Source of the DNA: Caulochytrium protostelioides
Lineage: Eukaryota; Chytridiomycota; Caulochytriomycetes; Caulochytriales; Caulochytriaceae
Reading direction: 5' to 3'
Assembly: GCA_003615045.1 (NCBI GenBank)
Contig: ML014234.1
Span: forward strand, 1 to 56,114
DNA length: 56,114 nucleotides
Position numbers and translations under genes: made by a program. The notes below the pieces were generated by a model. The model searched no databases, was not told the origin of the DNA, and saw only the letters and a list, made by a program, of their open reading frames with translations. Each line of letters opens with the position of its first letter. Positions within the stretch are counted from its first letter, which is position 1. Of this stretch, positions 17,441 to 28,570 are shown piece by piece.

Positions 17441-18562
17441 TTAATACAAGCGGTCACTCGTCTCACCGTACAAGTTTTCCCAGGACGGAATCGAAACATC
17501 GAGCGCCGAGGCCTTCTGCTCGCCGAGGAGGAGCTGGCTGACTGCGAGCGCCATCTGGCGAGCGAGCTCCGTATTGTTGCCATCACGCGTGTACGCCATG
17601 AGGAGCAGCGCGTCAGCCGTGACGGCGGGACCGTGCTCAGCATCGAGAAGGAACTGAGTCGTGCCGGCCCCAGGCGGCAGCAGCGGGCTATCCCGCTTCT
17701 TGGCCTCCTCAGCCGACAGGTACGTCTGATCGAGCGTCGGCCACGCAGCCTCGAGCTTCTTGGCGAGGTCGGGGACCACCTGACCAAGAGGGGCAGGCGA
17801 TGCCGACGCCGCCGGCGCCGCTGACGACGGGAACACGCGGTGGGTCAAGGGTGTCGTATACGGATCGCTCGCAAAGTATTCGGCGCCGGTGAGCACCACG
17901 AGACTGGCGAAGCCCATTTTTTCAATCCAATGTCGCATCTCGTAGCCAAAAACTTTGGACCGGAGCTAGGGTCATCCGTTGTCGACAGAAGACACAGGCC
18001 CAAGAGAAGAGCGCGCCAGTACCGCGTCAAAAGAAGCAAGAAAGTGTATCTCAGTGAGTTCAGGCACGGCTCCAGTGATGGATCATCCCTTCTGTCCAAT
18101 AAAGAACCCCTGCGCCAAGCTTACCTTTGGCACATAACTGCGGATCTGCATCAAGGTAAACGGCGCGAAGCGCGGGTCCGTGGTGTTGCGATAAAGCTGG
18201 CAAGCCGTCTGGATTTCGCCACGGCCATAAGCGTTGGTGCCGACCATTGGCACGAGATGCGTGGGCTCCACGTGCGCCACAGGCGCGAAGCCGTAGTGCG
18301 CGATCAGCACATCCAGCGTCAGCTGGCCTAGGAAGCCGATGGCATTGCAGCTCGGCTAAACGAGAAATGCCCTCATGGCATCGTAAAAGAGAGAATGATG
18401 GTGAGCCAGAGCTATGACATCAAGAGCACCTGGCAGCGATGATAAAGGCCATCACGTGGCGGCGGCAAGCTTTACCATCACTAGCACCGTGTTGCGGAGC
18501 GACGCTAGATCAAAACCGGGTTCTGGAAAGGCCTCCAGCTGGCCAGTAGCCGCAGAAACCAT
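17441..18562 (-). CDS. PSMG2: Proteasome assembly chaperone 2 (PAC2/PSMG2), three exons
   Basis: Exons on the minus strand: 18562-18476, 18355-18125 and 17965-17441, joined by GT-AG introns of 120 and 159 bases (GTAAAG...TTTAG; GTAAGC...CCTAG), all phase 0, giving 280 residues. The joined product reads through the family blocks: VLVMPSCNAIGFLGQLTLD, then HLVPMVGTNAYG, then LMQIRSYVPK, then WIEKMGFASLVVLTG. Family role: PAC2 pairs with PAC1 and guides ring formation by 20S proteasome alpha subunits in the cytosol. Length is normal (about 260-280). The exon structure is the clearest splicing example in the window and was inferred from protein continuity plus splice consensus. Confidence 0.82.
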
Positions 18563-19437
18563 GGCGGGCAGGCGATCCGGTAGTACGTGACGAGATGTGT
18601 TAACGTCGATGGTATAAATTGAAAGCAACGATGCTTCACGGAATGAGATGTTCGGATGGCGCTGGGCGACAGATCCGACCGGGGGACGGGGATCGATGCG
18701 TGGCGGCCTCGACGTGCGGCAAATATGCGAAGACCGCGTCATCTCTGGCGCATGGATGCCACCCGCCGGCGTCACATGACACCGTCGGCGTTTGAGTTTG
18801 TATTTGCGTGATCGTGCGCGATCTTCGGCCTCGCCGGTATGCGACACCAGGGAGCACCCTGAGCGCGGCAACACCACGAAGCCCTCATCCGCAAGCCCCA
18901 CCGCCGCCACCGCCGCCACCGCCGCCACCGCGGCGACCACGGCCCTCAGGGTCCAGCCGCTCGACGGAAAGCAACCCGCCGCCGCTCTGCCGATGGCAGC
19001 CTTCTGCCGCCGCCGTCGCCGGGCCACCATGGCCGCTGGTGGGGAAAGCGCCGACGATGCGGCAGACTTGGGCAGATTCATCCGAACGACGCCAGCGCAT
19101 CCTCGGACTTGCGTTCGCCGTCGACACGTGTCCGCCGGATCGCCGCGATCCATCGTCGTCCTCCGCTCCGCGGTCGTGCTCTCCGGCCCACGGCGCCGCC
19201 GTCGATCGTGACACCGATCCGGGTCCCGGTCCTGGCCGTCCCGCTGCACCATAGCACGGCTGCTGCCGCGTGACCGGCGCAGAGCCACGCGACGGCCTTG
19301 ACAAGAGCGCCGTTCAGATCGCCCCGGCGCCGTTCATACCGGGCTCCAACGCGGCTGCCCGCTGTCGCCACCGCTGTCCCCCGCGACCCGCGACCTGCGA
19401 CCGCTGTCGCCGTTGGCTGCCACCGCCGTCGGCCGCC
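18563..19437. other. Divergent intergenic region between PAC2 and the ATRIP-like gene
   Basis: About 0.9 kb with no supported gene. It holds a (CCGCCA)n-type simple repeat at about 18898-18935. A TATAAATT-like motif lies near 18611-18618 on +, which on the minus strand reads AATTTATA about 50 bases before the PAC2 start. Long frames on both strands are stop-free GC shadows without motifs. Confidence 0.4.
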
Positions 19438-22400
19438 ATGGCCGACCCGATCCAGGAATATGATGATGAGCTGGATCAAGCCTTCTCGGATGCCGCGTGG
19501 CCGCTGCTCGAAGAGCATCTGGACGGCGACGGCGCCGATGGCGGCCCTGGCGCAGGCGCCCGGCCGCGGCCGAACGGCACGATGCCGTCTCGCCACCGCG
19601 GCCCCGCTCATGCCCATGCCGCCGCCACCACCATGACGCCGCGGCACCACGGCGGATCCGGCGGTGCGCAGGCGGCTGCCGCCGCCCTGACGCCGTCCTA
19701 CGAGCCGATGCCGATGTCGACGCAAGTCGTCGATGACCTCGAGGACTTCAATATGAACGACCTGCATGCGGACCCGACGCTCTTTGACGACTTTGATCTT
19801 GACGACGTCGTGGGACCCGCCGTGCTCAGTCCACCGCAGTCCGGGATGCCGGCGTCGGCCGCGCCGCCGGCCCCCGCCGAGGGTCGGGGCGACGTGCGGC
19901 CACGGAGCGCCGCGGGGACGCCTGCGGCGTCGTGGACCGCGGCGATCCATGGCGGCGCGTCGGCGTCGAACGCGGTGGCATCGCCCTCGGCGCCGCGGCA
20001 GCAGTCGCCGCTCCGTCCCACGCGCGTGCTCAGCAAATCGACGTCCATGGCTTCCTCAGCAGCGTCGTCGCCGTCGCATGCGGGCTCCCGTGCGCCGGGT
20101 CCGTTGGCTGCCGCGGTTGCCGCAGCGCACATGACCGCGCTTCAGCCGCCGCTGGACGCCACCACAGCCTCGGCGACGGCGATGTCTTCAGCGGCTGGCG
20201 ATGCTCATCCGGCCGGCGGTCTTGAGGATCCCATGAGCGGTGCGACAGGTGATGCGCGCGGGTGGGAGCGCACGCTGCAGCAGCAGCAGCGACTGATTGA
20301 GCAACTGAAGCAGCAGCACCAGGCCATGGCGCAGGAAGCAGCGAAGCTGCGAGACGCCAAGTACGCCGCGGTCGGAGAGATTGCATTTCTGCGGGACAAG
20401 CTGGAGAGCACGCGGCGCGATGCGGAGCGCGCGCAGATGCGCGCGACCCAGATCGAGGAGGTCGCGCGGCAACAGCAGGGTTCGATCGCGCAAACGTACG
20501 AAATGGATCTGCGTCGCCTCGAGGCGGAGCTGGCATTCCGCAAACAGGAAGTCGTCGAGATTGCCGCGCATGTTCAGGGGATCCAGCGGTCGGGACCGTC
20601 TCAAGCGCCATGGGCCGCCTCGCAGGCCGCTTCACCCACGGCCTCGCCGGCGGCCTCTCCTCAACGGTCCCAGCGGCCAGTCACGGCCCGTCGAACGCCG
20701 GGCTCGGCCGAGAAGACTGCGTTCCTGGGACCTGCAGCACTGCTTCCGCCGCGGCGGGCCACGACGCCGCTCGCCGTCCCGCCATCCCAGCTCCACGCGG
20801 CGACGACGACAACGCGAGGCCATTGGTCCTCGCCTGCTCGCAACGACGACCTCGGCGACGGCCTCGACGATGGGTCTGCCATGGCCGTGGACACCGCGGC
20901 GGCAGGTCCGAGCGACGACGACCACGACGGCGCCCTGACGGATCATAGCGTGTGGAGCTTCTCGGACGCCGAGACGGATATCGACGACGCAGACGGGCCG
21001 CATGGGGTGGAGCACGCGGGCGACGCGGTGGCGGCCGAGGCACAGCGCCGCGCGAGCGAGGCCTTGCATCAGATCCACCACAACGTGCAAGTAACATTAG
21101 ACGGCCAACGGCTCACGCACGTGGCGGTGGCGAATGCGGCGCGGCCGCCACCGCCACCGTCCGTCTCCACCGCCGCGCCGCGGCTGGTCGGCGACGCCGT
21201 CGACGCCTGGGAGCGCCACCTGAATGCTTTAGCATACCGCCCCCGCTTCCAAATCACGGACCTGCTGTTTCCGCAGACCCTCGAACTGTGGGAGCGACTC
21301 CAGCAAGCGATCGCTCCGTTCATCGTGGACACAGACCTCTCGCCGCCGCACGCACCCTCCACCACGCGGCTCGTGCGGCTGCTGCGCACGCTGCATCTGC
21401 CGCTCGACTGTCTTGCCGCGGTTATGGATCGCGCGGGCGTCGCGACCGTTCGCGCATTTGTCGAGGGCATGACGGCCGTCTCCCGCGACAGTGAAGTCGC
21501 ACGCAGGCCTGGCGATGCCGCGGCGGCTTCAGCCGGGGGAATCGATGCGACAATGCCAGCGCCCCCGCTTCCGGGACTCCCCCATGACCTGCAGTCCCGC
21601 GACCCGCCGCAGACGAGCCCAGTGGCGCAGCAAGCGCGGCACGCCGCGTGGCGGCGCATGGCCGTCTGCTTCCGCTGGACGTGGGACCTGTGCACGCGGC
21701 CGCACGTGGCCAAGCAGACGCCCACGCCGCTGCTGGCCCTGTGCTTCTCGGTATGGATGAACTGGCAGACGCGGCTCGGGCCGTCCCTGCCACCCATGCC
21801 CCTCGCGCCCGCAGTCTCGGTGACGCCGTCGGCGGCGACCGCGAGCCTCCGCCGCATCGAGTCGATGGCGATGGGCCTGTCGCTTCGCGATACGCCCGCC
21901 CTCGCGGTCTGGCACGGGATGGGCGGCTTGGCGGGGATGACGGTGTGGCCCGTGGTCCTCGCGCCGCAGCAGCCGTATGCCAACCACCTGGCGGCCGTCC
22001 GCTTTCTGCAGCGCTTCGTTCGGCCGTGGACCGCTCCGCGAGGGCCCCGCGCTTTCTTCTGGGACTACGCGCTGGAACAGTCGCTGCTGGAGCGCCTCGT
22101 CCGCTTCCTGCTGCCGGCCGTCGCCGAGCGCCGCATCGCGCAAGCCACCGGCGCCGCCGCCGCCCGCTGCGCCCAGATCGATCTCGATCTCGCCCTGGTC
22201 ACGCTGTTCCAGTCGCTCGTGCATCCGCGGCCCGCCGCCGACGTCGGCGCGCTCACTGCGTCCGCCGCAGCCGGCGCCACGGCCACCGGCCGCCCCGATC
22301 CGTCACGGAACGACAGCGCCGCGGCGGCGTCGCCGATCGCGGCGCAGGACCCCGAGCCGCCCGTCGTCTTCGGCCACGCGCCCGCATGTCACCGCATGCG

Positions 22401-23028
22401 CCAGACGCATATCGTGGAGCGGCTCGGCGACCGCTTGCATCGCGCCTACCTCGCGTGCCCGCGCGGCCACGCCCACGCCGCGTCCGCCCGACCGTCCGTG
22501 CTGGTCGCGCCCGCCGCGACATGGCCGGGATGCACCCCGGCGCGTCGGCCCGCGACGACGCCGGCGGCTGGCTGCGGCGCTAGCCACGCGCAGGAGGCGG
22601 CCGCCGTGGCGGCGGGGACGCCGTTCCCGCAGGCGCCTATGGCGACGACAGCGCTGCCGTCGCCCCGCGACGCCGACGAAGACGCCGCCGCGATGCGCTA
22701 TGTCGGGCTGCAGTCGACGACGCTCGTGGCGCAGCTGGTCTCACTGCTGCACGATCTCCTGGTCGTGCCGCAGGTGCACCAGCACGCGCTGCAGCGCTGG
22801 AAGGGCGAGAAGTCACGGAGCTACCATTTGACCGCGCTGACGCTGCACCGGCTCGTCACGGATCCCGACCACGCCGCGTGGGGCGTGCCGTTGCTTTGCC
22901 GAGCGCGGGCGTTGCTGGCCGCTATGGCGCCGCCGCCTGTCGACGAGACCGGTGACGCGCTGGGTGGAGACGTACCGGCCAACACGGGCACCCCGGCCGC
23001 CACAACCGAAAGAACGGCCCCGGGCTGA
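19438..23028 (+). CDS. ATRIP/Lcd1/Rad26-like DNA-damage checkpoint protein
   Basis: 1196 residues from the ATG at 19438, which opens an acidic N-terminus (EYDDELDQAF), similar to the RPA-binding start of ATRIP. A coiled coil at ~280-390 contains GEIAFLRDKLESTRRDAERA followed by RLEAELAFRKQEVVEI, the pattern of the ATRIP/Ddc2/Rad26 coiled coil (GE..ILR, then E..FK..E). The remainder is helical and interrupted by Ala/Pro-rich linkers, as expected for the HEAT-like body. Family role: ATRIP dimerises through the coiled coil, binds ATR/Mec1 and brings it to RPA-coated single-stranded DNA. It is larger than human ATRIP (about 790) because of low-complexity inserts. Convergent with the next gene, 93 bases between stops. 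Confidence 0.6.
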   Translation: MADPIQEYDDELDQAFSDAAWPLLEEHLDGDGADGGPGAGARPRPNGTMPSRHRGPAHAHAAATTMTPRHHGGSGGAQAAAAALTPSYEPMPMSTQVVDDLEDFNMNDLHADPTLFDDFDLDDVVGPAVLSPPQSGMPASAAPPAPAEGRGDVRPRSAAGTPAASWTAAIHGGASASNAVASPSAPRQQSPLRPTRVLSKSTSMASSAASSPSHAGSRAPGPLAAAVAAAHMTALQPPLDATTASATAMSSAAGDAHPAGGLEDPMSGATGDARGWERTLQQQQRLIEQLKQQHQAMAQEAAKLRDAKYAAVGEIAFLRDKLESTRRDAERAQMRATQIEEVARQQQGSIAQTYEMDLRRLEAELAFRKQEVVEIAAHVQGIQRSGPSQAPWAASQAASPTASPAASPQRSQRPVTARRTPGSAEKTAFLGPAALLPPRRATTPLAVPPSQLHAATTTTRGHWSSPARNDDLGDGLDDGSAMAVDTAAAGPSDDDHDGALTDHSVWSFSDAETDIDDADGPHGVEHAGDAVAAEAQRRASEALHQIHHNVQVTLDGQRLTHVAVANAARPPPPPSVSTAAPRLVGDAVDAWERHLNALAYRPRFQITDLLFPQTLELWERLQQAIAPFIVDTDLSPPHAPSTTRLVRLLRTLHLPLDCLAAVMDRAGVATVRAFVEGMTAVSRDSEVARRPGDAAAASAGGIDATMPAPPLPGLPHDLQSRDPPQTSPVAQQARHAAWRRMAVCFRWTWDLCTRPHVAKQTPTPLLALCFSVWMNWQTRLGPSLPPMPLAPAVSVTPSAATASLRRIESMAMGLSLRDTPALAVWHGMGGLAGMTVWPVVLAPQQPYANHLAAVRFLQRFVRPWTAPRGPRAFFWDYALEQSLLERLVRFLLPAVAERRIAQATGAAAARCAQIDLDLALVTLFQSLVHPRPAADVGALTASAAAGATATGRPDPSRNDSAAAASPIAAQDPEPPVVFGHAPACHRMRQTHIVERLGDRLHRAYLACPRGHAHAASARPSVLVAPAATWPGCTPARRPATTPAAGCGASHAQEAAAVAAGTPFPQAPMATTALPSPRDADEDAAAMRYVGLQSTTLVAQLVSLLHDLLVVPQVHQHALQRWKGEKSRSYHLTALTLHRLVTDPDHAAWGVPLLCRARALLAAMAPPPVDETGDALGGDVPANTGTPAATTERTAPG

Positions 23029-23121
23029 TCGCCGTCGTACATCGCATGTGGCTTCATCGCATCACACCCATGGCTGGCGCACATGATATTGAATCGTCAG
23101 CAAAGATTGATGAACACAAGA

Positions 23122-25481
23122 TTAATAAACGCCCGCCTGAAATGCGTCCTTGAAGAGCGAGCGGCACCGGTCCAGCAAGTCTTGGAGCAAGCAGACCTGC
23201 ATCGCCGCGACGGGGTGACGGTGGGCGTCGGCGTCGCTGACGGCATGGGCGCGCACCGCCTTCTCGAGCGGCGCCAGGAAGACCGACTCGGTCTGCCGGA
23301 TCAGCTGCGGATGAAAGAACCCCGCCAGCGCGGGCTGACTCGCGCCGCGGGTGCGCAGGTACTGCCGCGAGATCCCCACGAGCATATTGAGCCACTGCGC
23401 GATGAGCCCCGCTTTGTGATGCACGAGCGCCACCATCGCGTCCGCCGCCGTCGGAGTCGCCGGCGCCGCGTCGTCCTCCGGCGCCGAGACGACCATGTAC
23501 ACGGGGCCATCCAGGTTCATAAGCAGCGCGACGAGGTCCGTCTGCGCTTCACCCGTCAGCGGCTGCCAGTCCACCGGCCGTTCAGGCGGTTCGGGGTTCG
23601 AGGGCGCCGGCGCCGGCGCCGGCGCCGGCCCTTCGGTTAATGGATGCGGCGGCGGCCGCGCGGTCGGCGCGCCGAGCCAGTCCTCTTTGAGCAGTACGAG
23701 CATCGCCATCTGCAGTTCTGGCGCCTGGTACATGCACAGCCCGTGCTGGAGCGTCGTGTAGCGCGCCGCGGCATCCATGCGCGCCATCAGCCGCCGCAGG
23801 AGCGCGAAGCCGTCGCGGCGTGCCGACAAGGACGGCCAGTTCGTCAAGGCGACCCCAAGACTGAGCACGAGCGACGAGGCGCTGACGCTCATGTCGTCGT
23901 CGGAGGCGCCGCCGCCGCCGCGTCCGGTCACTTGCGCGGTGTGGGCCGCGGGCTCGAGACTGCGCAGGAGCAGCGCCGTCAACGGCCTTTGGATGGCCGC
24001 CGGCGAGGACTGGGTCCGTCCGATCAGCGCATGCACAGCCATTCGGATACGGCGTCCCTCCGCCGTCGCCGCCAGCAGCCCTTCCAGCGTCGTGACAGCC
24101 GTCTTGGCAGCCGCTTCAGCAGCGCCAGCAGCGCTAGCAGCCGTGCCCGCCGCTGCGGCCGTGTCCCAGTGGCTCAGACGCGGCGGCGTCGCCGGATCCG
24201 TATGCGCCGCGATCCAGAGGATGGCTCCGGCGGCCGAGCTCCCAGCGTGGGCAAGCAAGCTGGCGTCCACGGGCCACGGCAGTTCGCGGGGTACCGCCGC
24301 CGGCTCGGGAGCCGCTGCCGGCGCCGCGCTGTCCGTGGGCGGGACCGGAGGCTGCCGCAGCAGCAGCTCAGGGAACCGCTCGAAGGTCGAGAGGACGAGC
24401 GCGCGCGCCATCGTGGGGACATACGCTGCGATCTGAACGACCGCGTGCGCCATTTGGCAACCGACCTCGCGCTCCGACGGCACTTCGCGGGGCCTTGCGC
24501 CGTCCTCCGATTGGGGGGAGTCGCTGACGACGCGGCCGTCGTGGCCGTCCGGCGGCGCCGCACGCGCGCAGCAGCGGTCCACCACCTGCACCAGCTGCGT
24601 CAGCAGCGGAATCGTCTCGCTCAGATGGCGCCGTCGGAACGCTTCCGTGAGCCGGGCGATCGCATAGTGCAGCGCGGCCAGCACCGCCTCGGCGTCGCGC
24701 AGATCCGGCAGCGCCCACGAGCGGTCTGACCCGATCCGCTCGACGAGATCGTTCTGGGCAAAGAGAAACAGCTCTTTGGGCGCGGCCGTGGCGAGCTGCC
24801 GCTGGAGCCGGCCGTACGCGGCTTGCACGGCCGGCGGCGCCGACGAGCACGCGACCAGCGCCCGCAGCACGTCCCATGCAAAGCTCTCGGTCCACTCCTT
24901 TCTTAAACAAAGATGTGTCACAGCAAATCATTTGAACCGTCGGTGAGTCGAGAACTCCGATGATCGGGCGTCGTATCCAACCGTCAGCGCGATGAGGCGT
25001 CGGACGGTCGAGCACCTCATCCAGCTATCGGCGCACCGACGCGGATGCCGATCTGGCAAACGGCCCTCCATCCATGGCGGAACCAGCCACAAGACAGGCT
25101 TACCTTGCCGGGCCCCGCGAGGCATCGCTCAATGAGGGTCGTGAGGACGCCGGCGGCGGCCGGATCGGCGCTGTGGACGGCGCTGCGGACGGCGGCTTCG
25201 AACGCCTCAAAGTCGGGCGCCTCCCAGCCGCTCGCGGGTGGCTCGGACGCCCGCCGGTGGGGGTCGACGACGGCGACGGTGAGCGCCGACAGCGGGCCCG
25301 GCGCAATCGGCTCGGGCGCCGTCGATAGGCGCACGATCCACGCGTCAAGCCCAGGCCACGCCGAGGGCGCCATCGGTGGTGGTGGTGGTGCCGAAGCCGG
25401 TGCCGCCGCTGATACCGCCGCCGGTCTTGATGCCGATATCGCCGTCGACGCCGCGGCGGGGATCGGGGAGGGAGAGGGCAT
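23122..25481 (-). CDS. Helical-repeat protein, possibly glomulin/ALF4/Ybp1 family, two exons
   Basis: Exons 25481-25104 and 24897-23122 on the minus strand, joined by a 206-base intron (GGCAAG|GTAAGC ... AAAG|GAG, phase 0), give about 717 residues. The start is the first in-frame ATG at 25481. The protein is almost entirely helical with Leu/Ala-rich repeats, and a NPKE-like block (APKELFLFAQ) resembles the GNPKE motif seen in glomulin-type proteins. Family knowledge: glomulin/ALF4 bind RBX1 of cullin ligases, while yeast Ybp1 acts in peroxide signalling. The assignment is weak; any ARM/HEAT protein could look like this. A run of GGCGCC units at 23608-23628 encodes a Pro-Ala tract. It is divergent from PET127. 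Confidence 0.4.
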
Positions 25482-25589
25482 GGGCACTATGATGGTCCAC
25501 GCCAATTCACGGCGCCAGCAGGATGCTTCGGGGTGGGTCCAACAGCGGATGCGTCGAGAGCGACCTTGAGCTGATGCGTCACCTTCCAC

Positions 25590-26331
25590 CGCTGACCTCG
25601 ACGCGAAGGTGCAGGGAACTCACCCTGCTCGACGGCATCGCCGCCTTATTCCTCAACGACCAGCTCGGCGATGCAGCGCTTTTTTCGCTGGCGCTTTCTC
25701 CTGGTTTCGAGACCGCGTGGCCGCTTGATGGCATGACCAGGTTCATCGCTCATTGGGCGTGCCAGCGCCCTATCCCAGCCTGCTGCCGATCCGCGACGCG
25801 CAAGAAGGGTCCAGCTCGAAGCCGGGCCGAGGCTAAGCAGCCTGCCCCGCGCCGGTGCGCCAGCAGAAAGTTTCTTGACCCGTGCGTGGCGCAGCCCGCG
25901 GCCGTCTCGCTCCGCTCCGCTCCGCTGCGCCTGCGCCCCCGGCCGTCAAGTCCACCACCCGCAGATGGCGGAGCTGGACCGACGACCGTCGTCGCCACGA
26001 AGCACAGCGCATCACGAGGCCATCCCAACGCATGTACTCATCGCTGCGCGAGACGGCGCCGTCCGTCGGTCCGTGACTCGATTGGCGCTTGATCCACCGC
26101 GTCGGGCGTGGTGACGGCGGCCGATGGTCCGCGGAGGGGGGCCAGGGCGGACGCCGGCGGCCAAGGCGAGCTCCGCCAAACTCCGCTCCGACCCTTCGGC
26201 GACCTCGACCTCGACCTCGACCGCTGCCGGATCATCCCCTTGCCAGCCGATCCGACGCTGATTAGTCTTCGATCGCGACGTGGCCACGCGACCCCCGTGT
26301 GCTTTGCTTCGAAACGCTCGCCGCGCATTGG
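25590..26331. other. Intergenic region before PET127
   Basis: No gene is recognised. Frames such as 25523-26092 (+) and 25750-26028 (-) are short and unsupported. A CTCCGCTCCGCTCCGCT simple repeat lies at about 25910-25928. A GACCTCGACCTCGACCTCGA repeat lies at about 26202-26221, roughly 110 bases before the PET127 ATG and probably in its leader. Confidence 0.4.
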
Positions 26332-28038
26332 ATGTGGGGTGCTCACGCGGGCCGTGAGGCCTGCAGCGCCGTCGCCGTCCGTGCGGCCGCCGGGCATCTG
26401 CTGGCCAGCAGGACCGCCGCCAAGGCCCCTGCGGCCCGCGCAGCCCCATCGTGGCGGTCCCCGGCGTTCAGCACCAGCGCGGCGCCGTCGGCGTCCGCGC
26501 GATGGAAGGGCGCCTCCTCCGCGGCGCAACCGATCCTCGACACGACGCTGGAGCTCGACGGCAGCATGCGCGGCGAGATGCAGCAGACGCCCGGGCCCGT
26601 GCCGCGGCTGAAGCACGGCCTCGAGCGCGTGCTGTTCAACCGCGGCGTTCAGGTGCTGAAGGACCCGCGCACGGGCGTGTACAACTTCAATCCGCAGATC
26701 GAGGCAATCTGCCAGCCCGAGGCCTTCCGCGCGGACCAGCTCCCGCCGTACCGGCGGACCTCGGAGGACAAGCGCCTCACGGGCGTGGCGCACGCGATGC
26801 CCGCGGTCCGGTTCGTGAGCAGCAGCTCGTCGATCATGGGCGCGCTCGCCAAGATGGCCCTGCAGGTCGTCCGCCGCAGCACCGTGCTGCTGCCCCAGCT
26901 CTCGAGCAGTATGGGGGGCCGCACCATGAAGCTCACCCGCCACCACACGCAGCCGGTGCTGCACCGCCTGGTCCGCCGCGGCAACCAGATCGCGATTGAT
27001 TCCGGCCGCGAGGACGCGGCCATGCTCGTCGGCAATGACCTCATCCCGCCGAGCCCGGCACGGGCCAAGATCCTGATGGAGCTGGGGCACATTATGGAAG
27101 CGTCGCTCACCATGCCGCTGGATGCCTTCCGCGCGGCCTATGAGAAGACGTATACGCCGCGGCCCGCGCTGGTCTCGACGTCGTCGTTGCACCAGCCGTC
27201 GATGGCGGCGACGGCGCCCGTCGGCGAGAACTGCTTCCGGTATACGCGCACGGGCGATTTCCTGCTGCGCAGCCAGATCGATGCCTTCCACCCGAGTCTG
27301 CCCGATGAGGTGTTCGACATCAAGACGCGGGCGGTCTATCCGATCCGCATGGAGCCCCACACCTACCGCCAGCACCAGCAATACACGCTGCCGTACCTGA
27401 GCGGCCCCGAGCGCTCCTACGAGCGTGAGTACTACGACATGGCGCGCTCGGCATTCCTCAAATACACGCTGCAGGCCATCATCGGCAGCATGGACGGCAT
27501 CTTTGTCGCGTACCACAACACGGCCTCGCTGCTCGGGTTCCAGTACATCACGCTGCGGGAACTCGCCCACACGAGCCTCGGCGTCTCGCTGCCCGTCGCC
27601 GCGGCCCTCTTCCAGCTGAGCCTGCGCACGCTCAGCGCGGCGCTGTCCGCGGCCCTTGATGCCGCGCCGGCCTCGCTGCTCGCCGGCGAGGGCGACCGCG
27701 TCGAGGCCGTCTTTTGGCACCACCACCACCAGCTGCGGCTGACGCTGTTTGATCCGCAGACCGCGGAGCAAGCGGCCGCCGCCGAGCACGCCGCGACGGC
27801 GGCACCCGCGCCGGCGGTCGCCGCGCCGCTGCATGCGCTGACGAAGGACACGTGGCGGCAGACCTTCGCGATCGAGGTCACGCCGACCGTGCATGGCGTC
27901 GATCCGGCGAGCATCCGTGTGGAGCCGCTGCAGACCCAGTCGACCCTTGACGCGCGGTACCCGTTCCCGCCGGTCTTGTCGCAGCTCGACACCATGGACT
28001 GGAAGGTCCGTCTCGTCGTCACGCCCGTCGCCGCGTAG
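26332..28038 (+). CDS. PET127: Pet127-like mitochondrial RNA-processing protein
   Basis: 568 residues from the ATG at 26332. The first ~50 residues are rich in Arg, Ala and Ser with almost no acid, a good mitochondrial targeting sequence. An upstream in-frame ATG at 26299 gives a poorer leader. The core matches Pet127: LERVLFNRGVQVLKDPRTG, then VYNFNPQIEAI, then DFLLRSQIDAFHPSLP and VFDIKTRAVYPIR. The D...DIKTR pattern is the PD-(D/E)XK-like nuclease-fold core of the family. Family role: in yeast, Pet127 is a membrane-associated mitochondrial factor for 5' processing and turnover of mitochondrial RNAs. It is shorter than the yeast protein (about 800) but keeps the conserved core. Convergent with the unknown gene at 28091. 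Confidence 0.82.
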   Translation: MWGAHAGREACSAVAVRAAAGHLLASRTAAKAPAARAAPSWRSPAFSTSAAPSASARWKGASSAAQPILDTTLELDGSMRGEMQQTPGPVPRLKHGLERVLFNRGVQVLKDPRTGVYNFNPQIEAICQPEAFRADQLPPYRRTSEDKRLTGVAHAMPAVRFVSSSSSIMGALAKMALQVVRRSTVLLPQLSSSMGGRTMKLTRHHTQPVLHRLVRRGNQIAIDSGREDAAMLVGNDLIPPSPARAKILMELGHIMEASLTMPLDAFRAAYEKTYTPRPALVSTSSLHQPSMAATAPVGENCFRYTRTGDFLLRSQIDAFHPSLPDEVFDIKTRAVYPIRMEPHTYRQHQQYTLPYLSGPERSYEREYYDMARSAFLKYTLQAIIGSMDGIFVAYHNTASLLGFQYITLRELAHTSLGVSLPVAAALFQLSLRTLSAALSAALDAAPASLLAGEGDRVEAVFWHHHHQLRLTLFDPQTAEQAAAAEHAATAAPAPAVAAPLHALTKDTWRQTFAIEVTPTVHGVDPASIRVEPLQTQSTLDARYPFPPVLSQLDTMDWKVRLVVTPVAA

Positions 28039-28090
28039 ACGCGCTCGCCTCCAGGGCTCACCTTTCCTGTTCCGGTCGTCGTGTTTTAGT

Positions 28091-28538
28091 TCATACAGTT
28101 AATGGTTCTCGTTGATCCTGCGTCATGCGCACGGCATGGCCATCGCGTCTTGCTGGAGCGGGGGGGTCCACCGCGCCACGGTCGCCGTTCCGGCAATCCT
28201 CGGAGCGGGGATCGTCGGCATGGTCGTTGTCGTTGTCCACCGACCTCGAGGCGTCGGACCGGTCGTCCCGCCAGGCACGGCGCGCGTCGTCCCAGCGCGC
28301 GTCCGAGCCCGCGTCCGACTCGGTGCTCGAATACGACAGCAGGGTGTCGCTGAAGAACACGGGCGCCATACGCGGTTCCTCGAGCGACGCGGCGGACGGG
28401 GACTGCGAGAGCGAGACCGAGCGCGGCGCCGCCAGCGACGCGAGCGACGCGGCCTGCGCCAGGACGGGGACCGTCGTGGTCTCGCCCGCGGCGTCGAGCG
28501 GCGGCGCCGACGGCCTCCCGGCCGCGAGAGGCCCGCCG

Positions 28539-28570
<32 letters not shown>

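Noticed and set aside
18892-18940. Possible CRISPR-like or satellite array of CCGCCACCG units
   Set aside because: Simple trinucleotide slippage repeat without spacers, in a GC-rich promoter region.
26038-27894. 618-codon minus-strand ORF opposite PET127
   Set aside because: Arg/His-rich shadow frame caused by GC-rich codon third positions. The plus strand carries the conserved Pet127 sequence.
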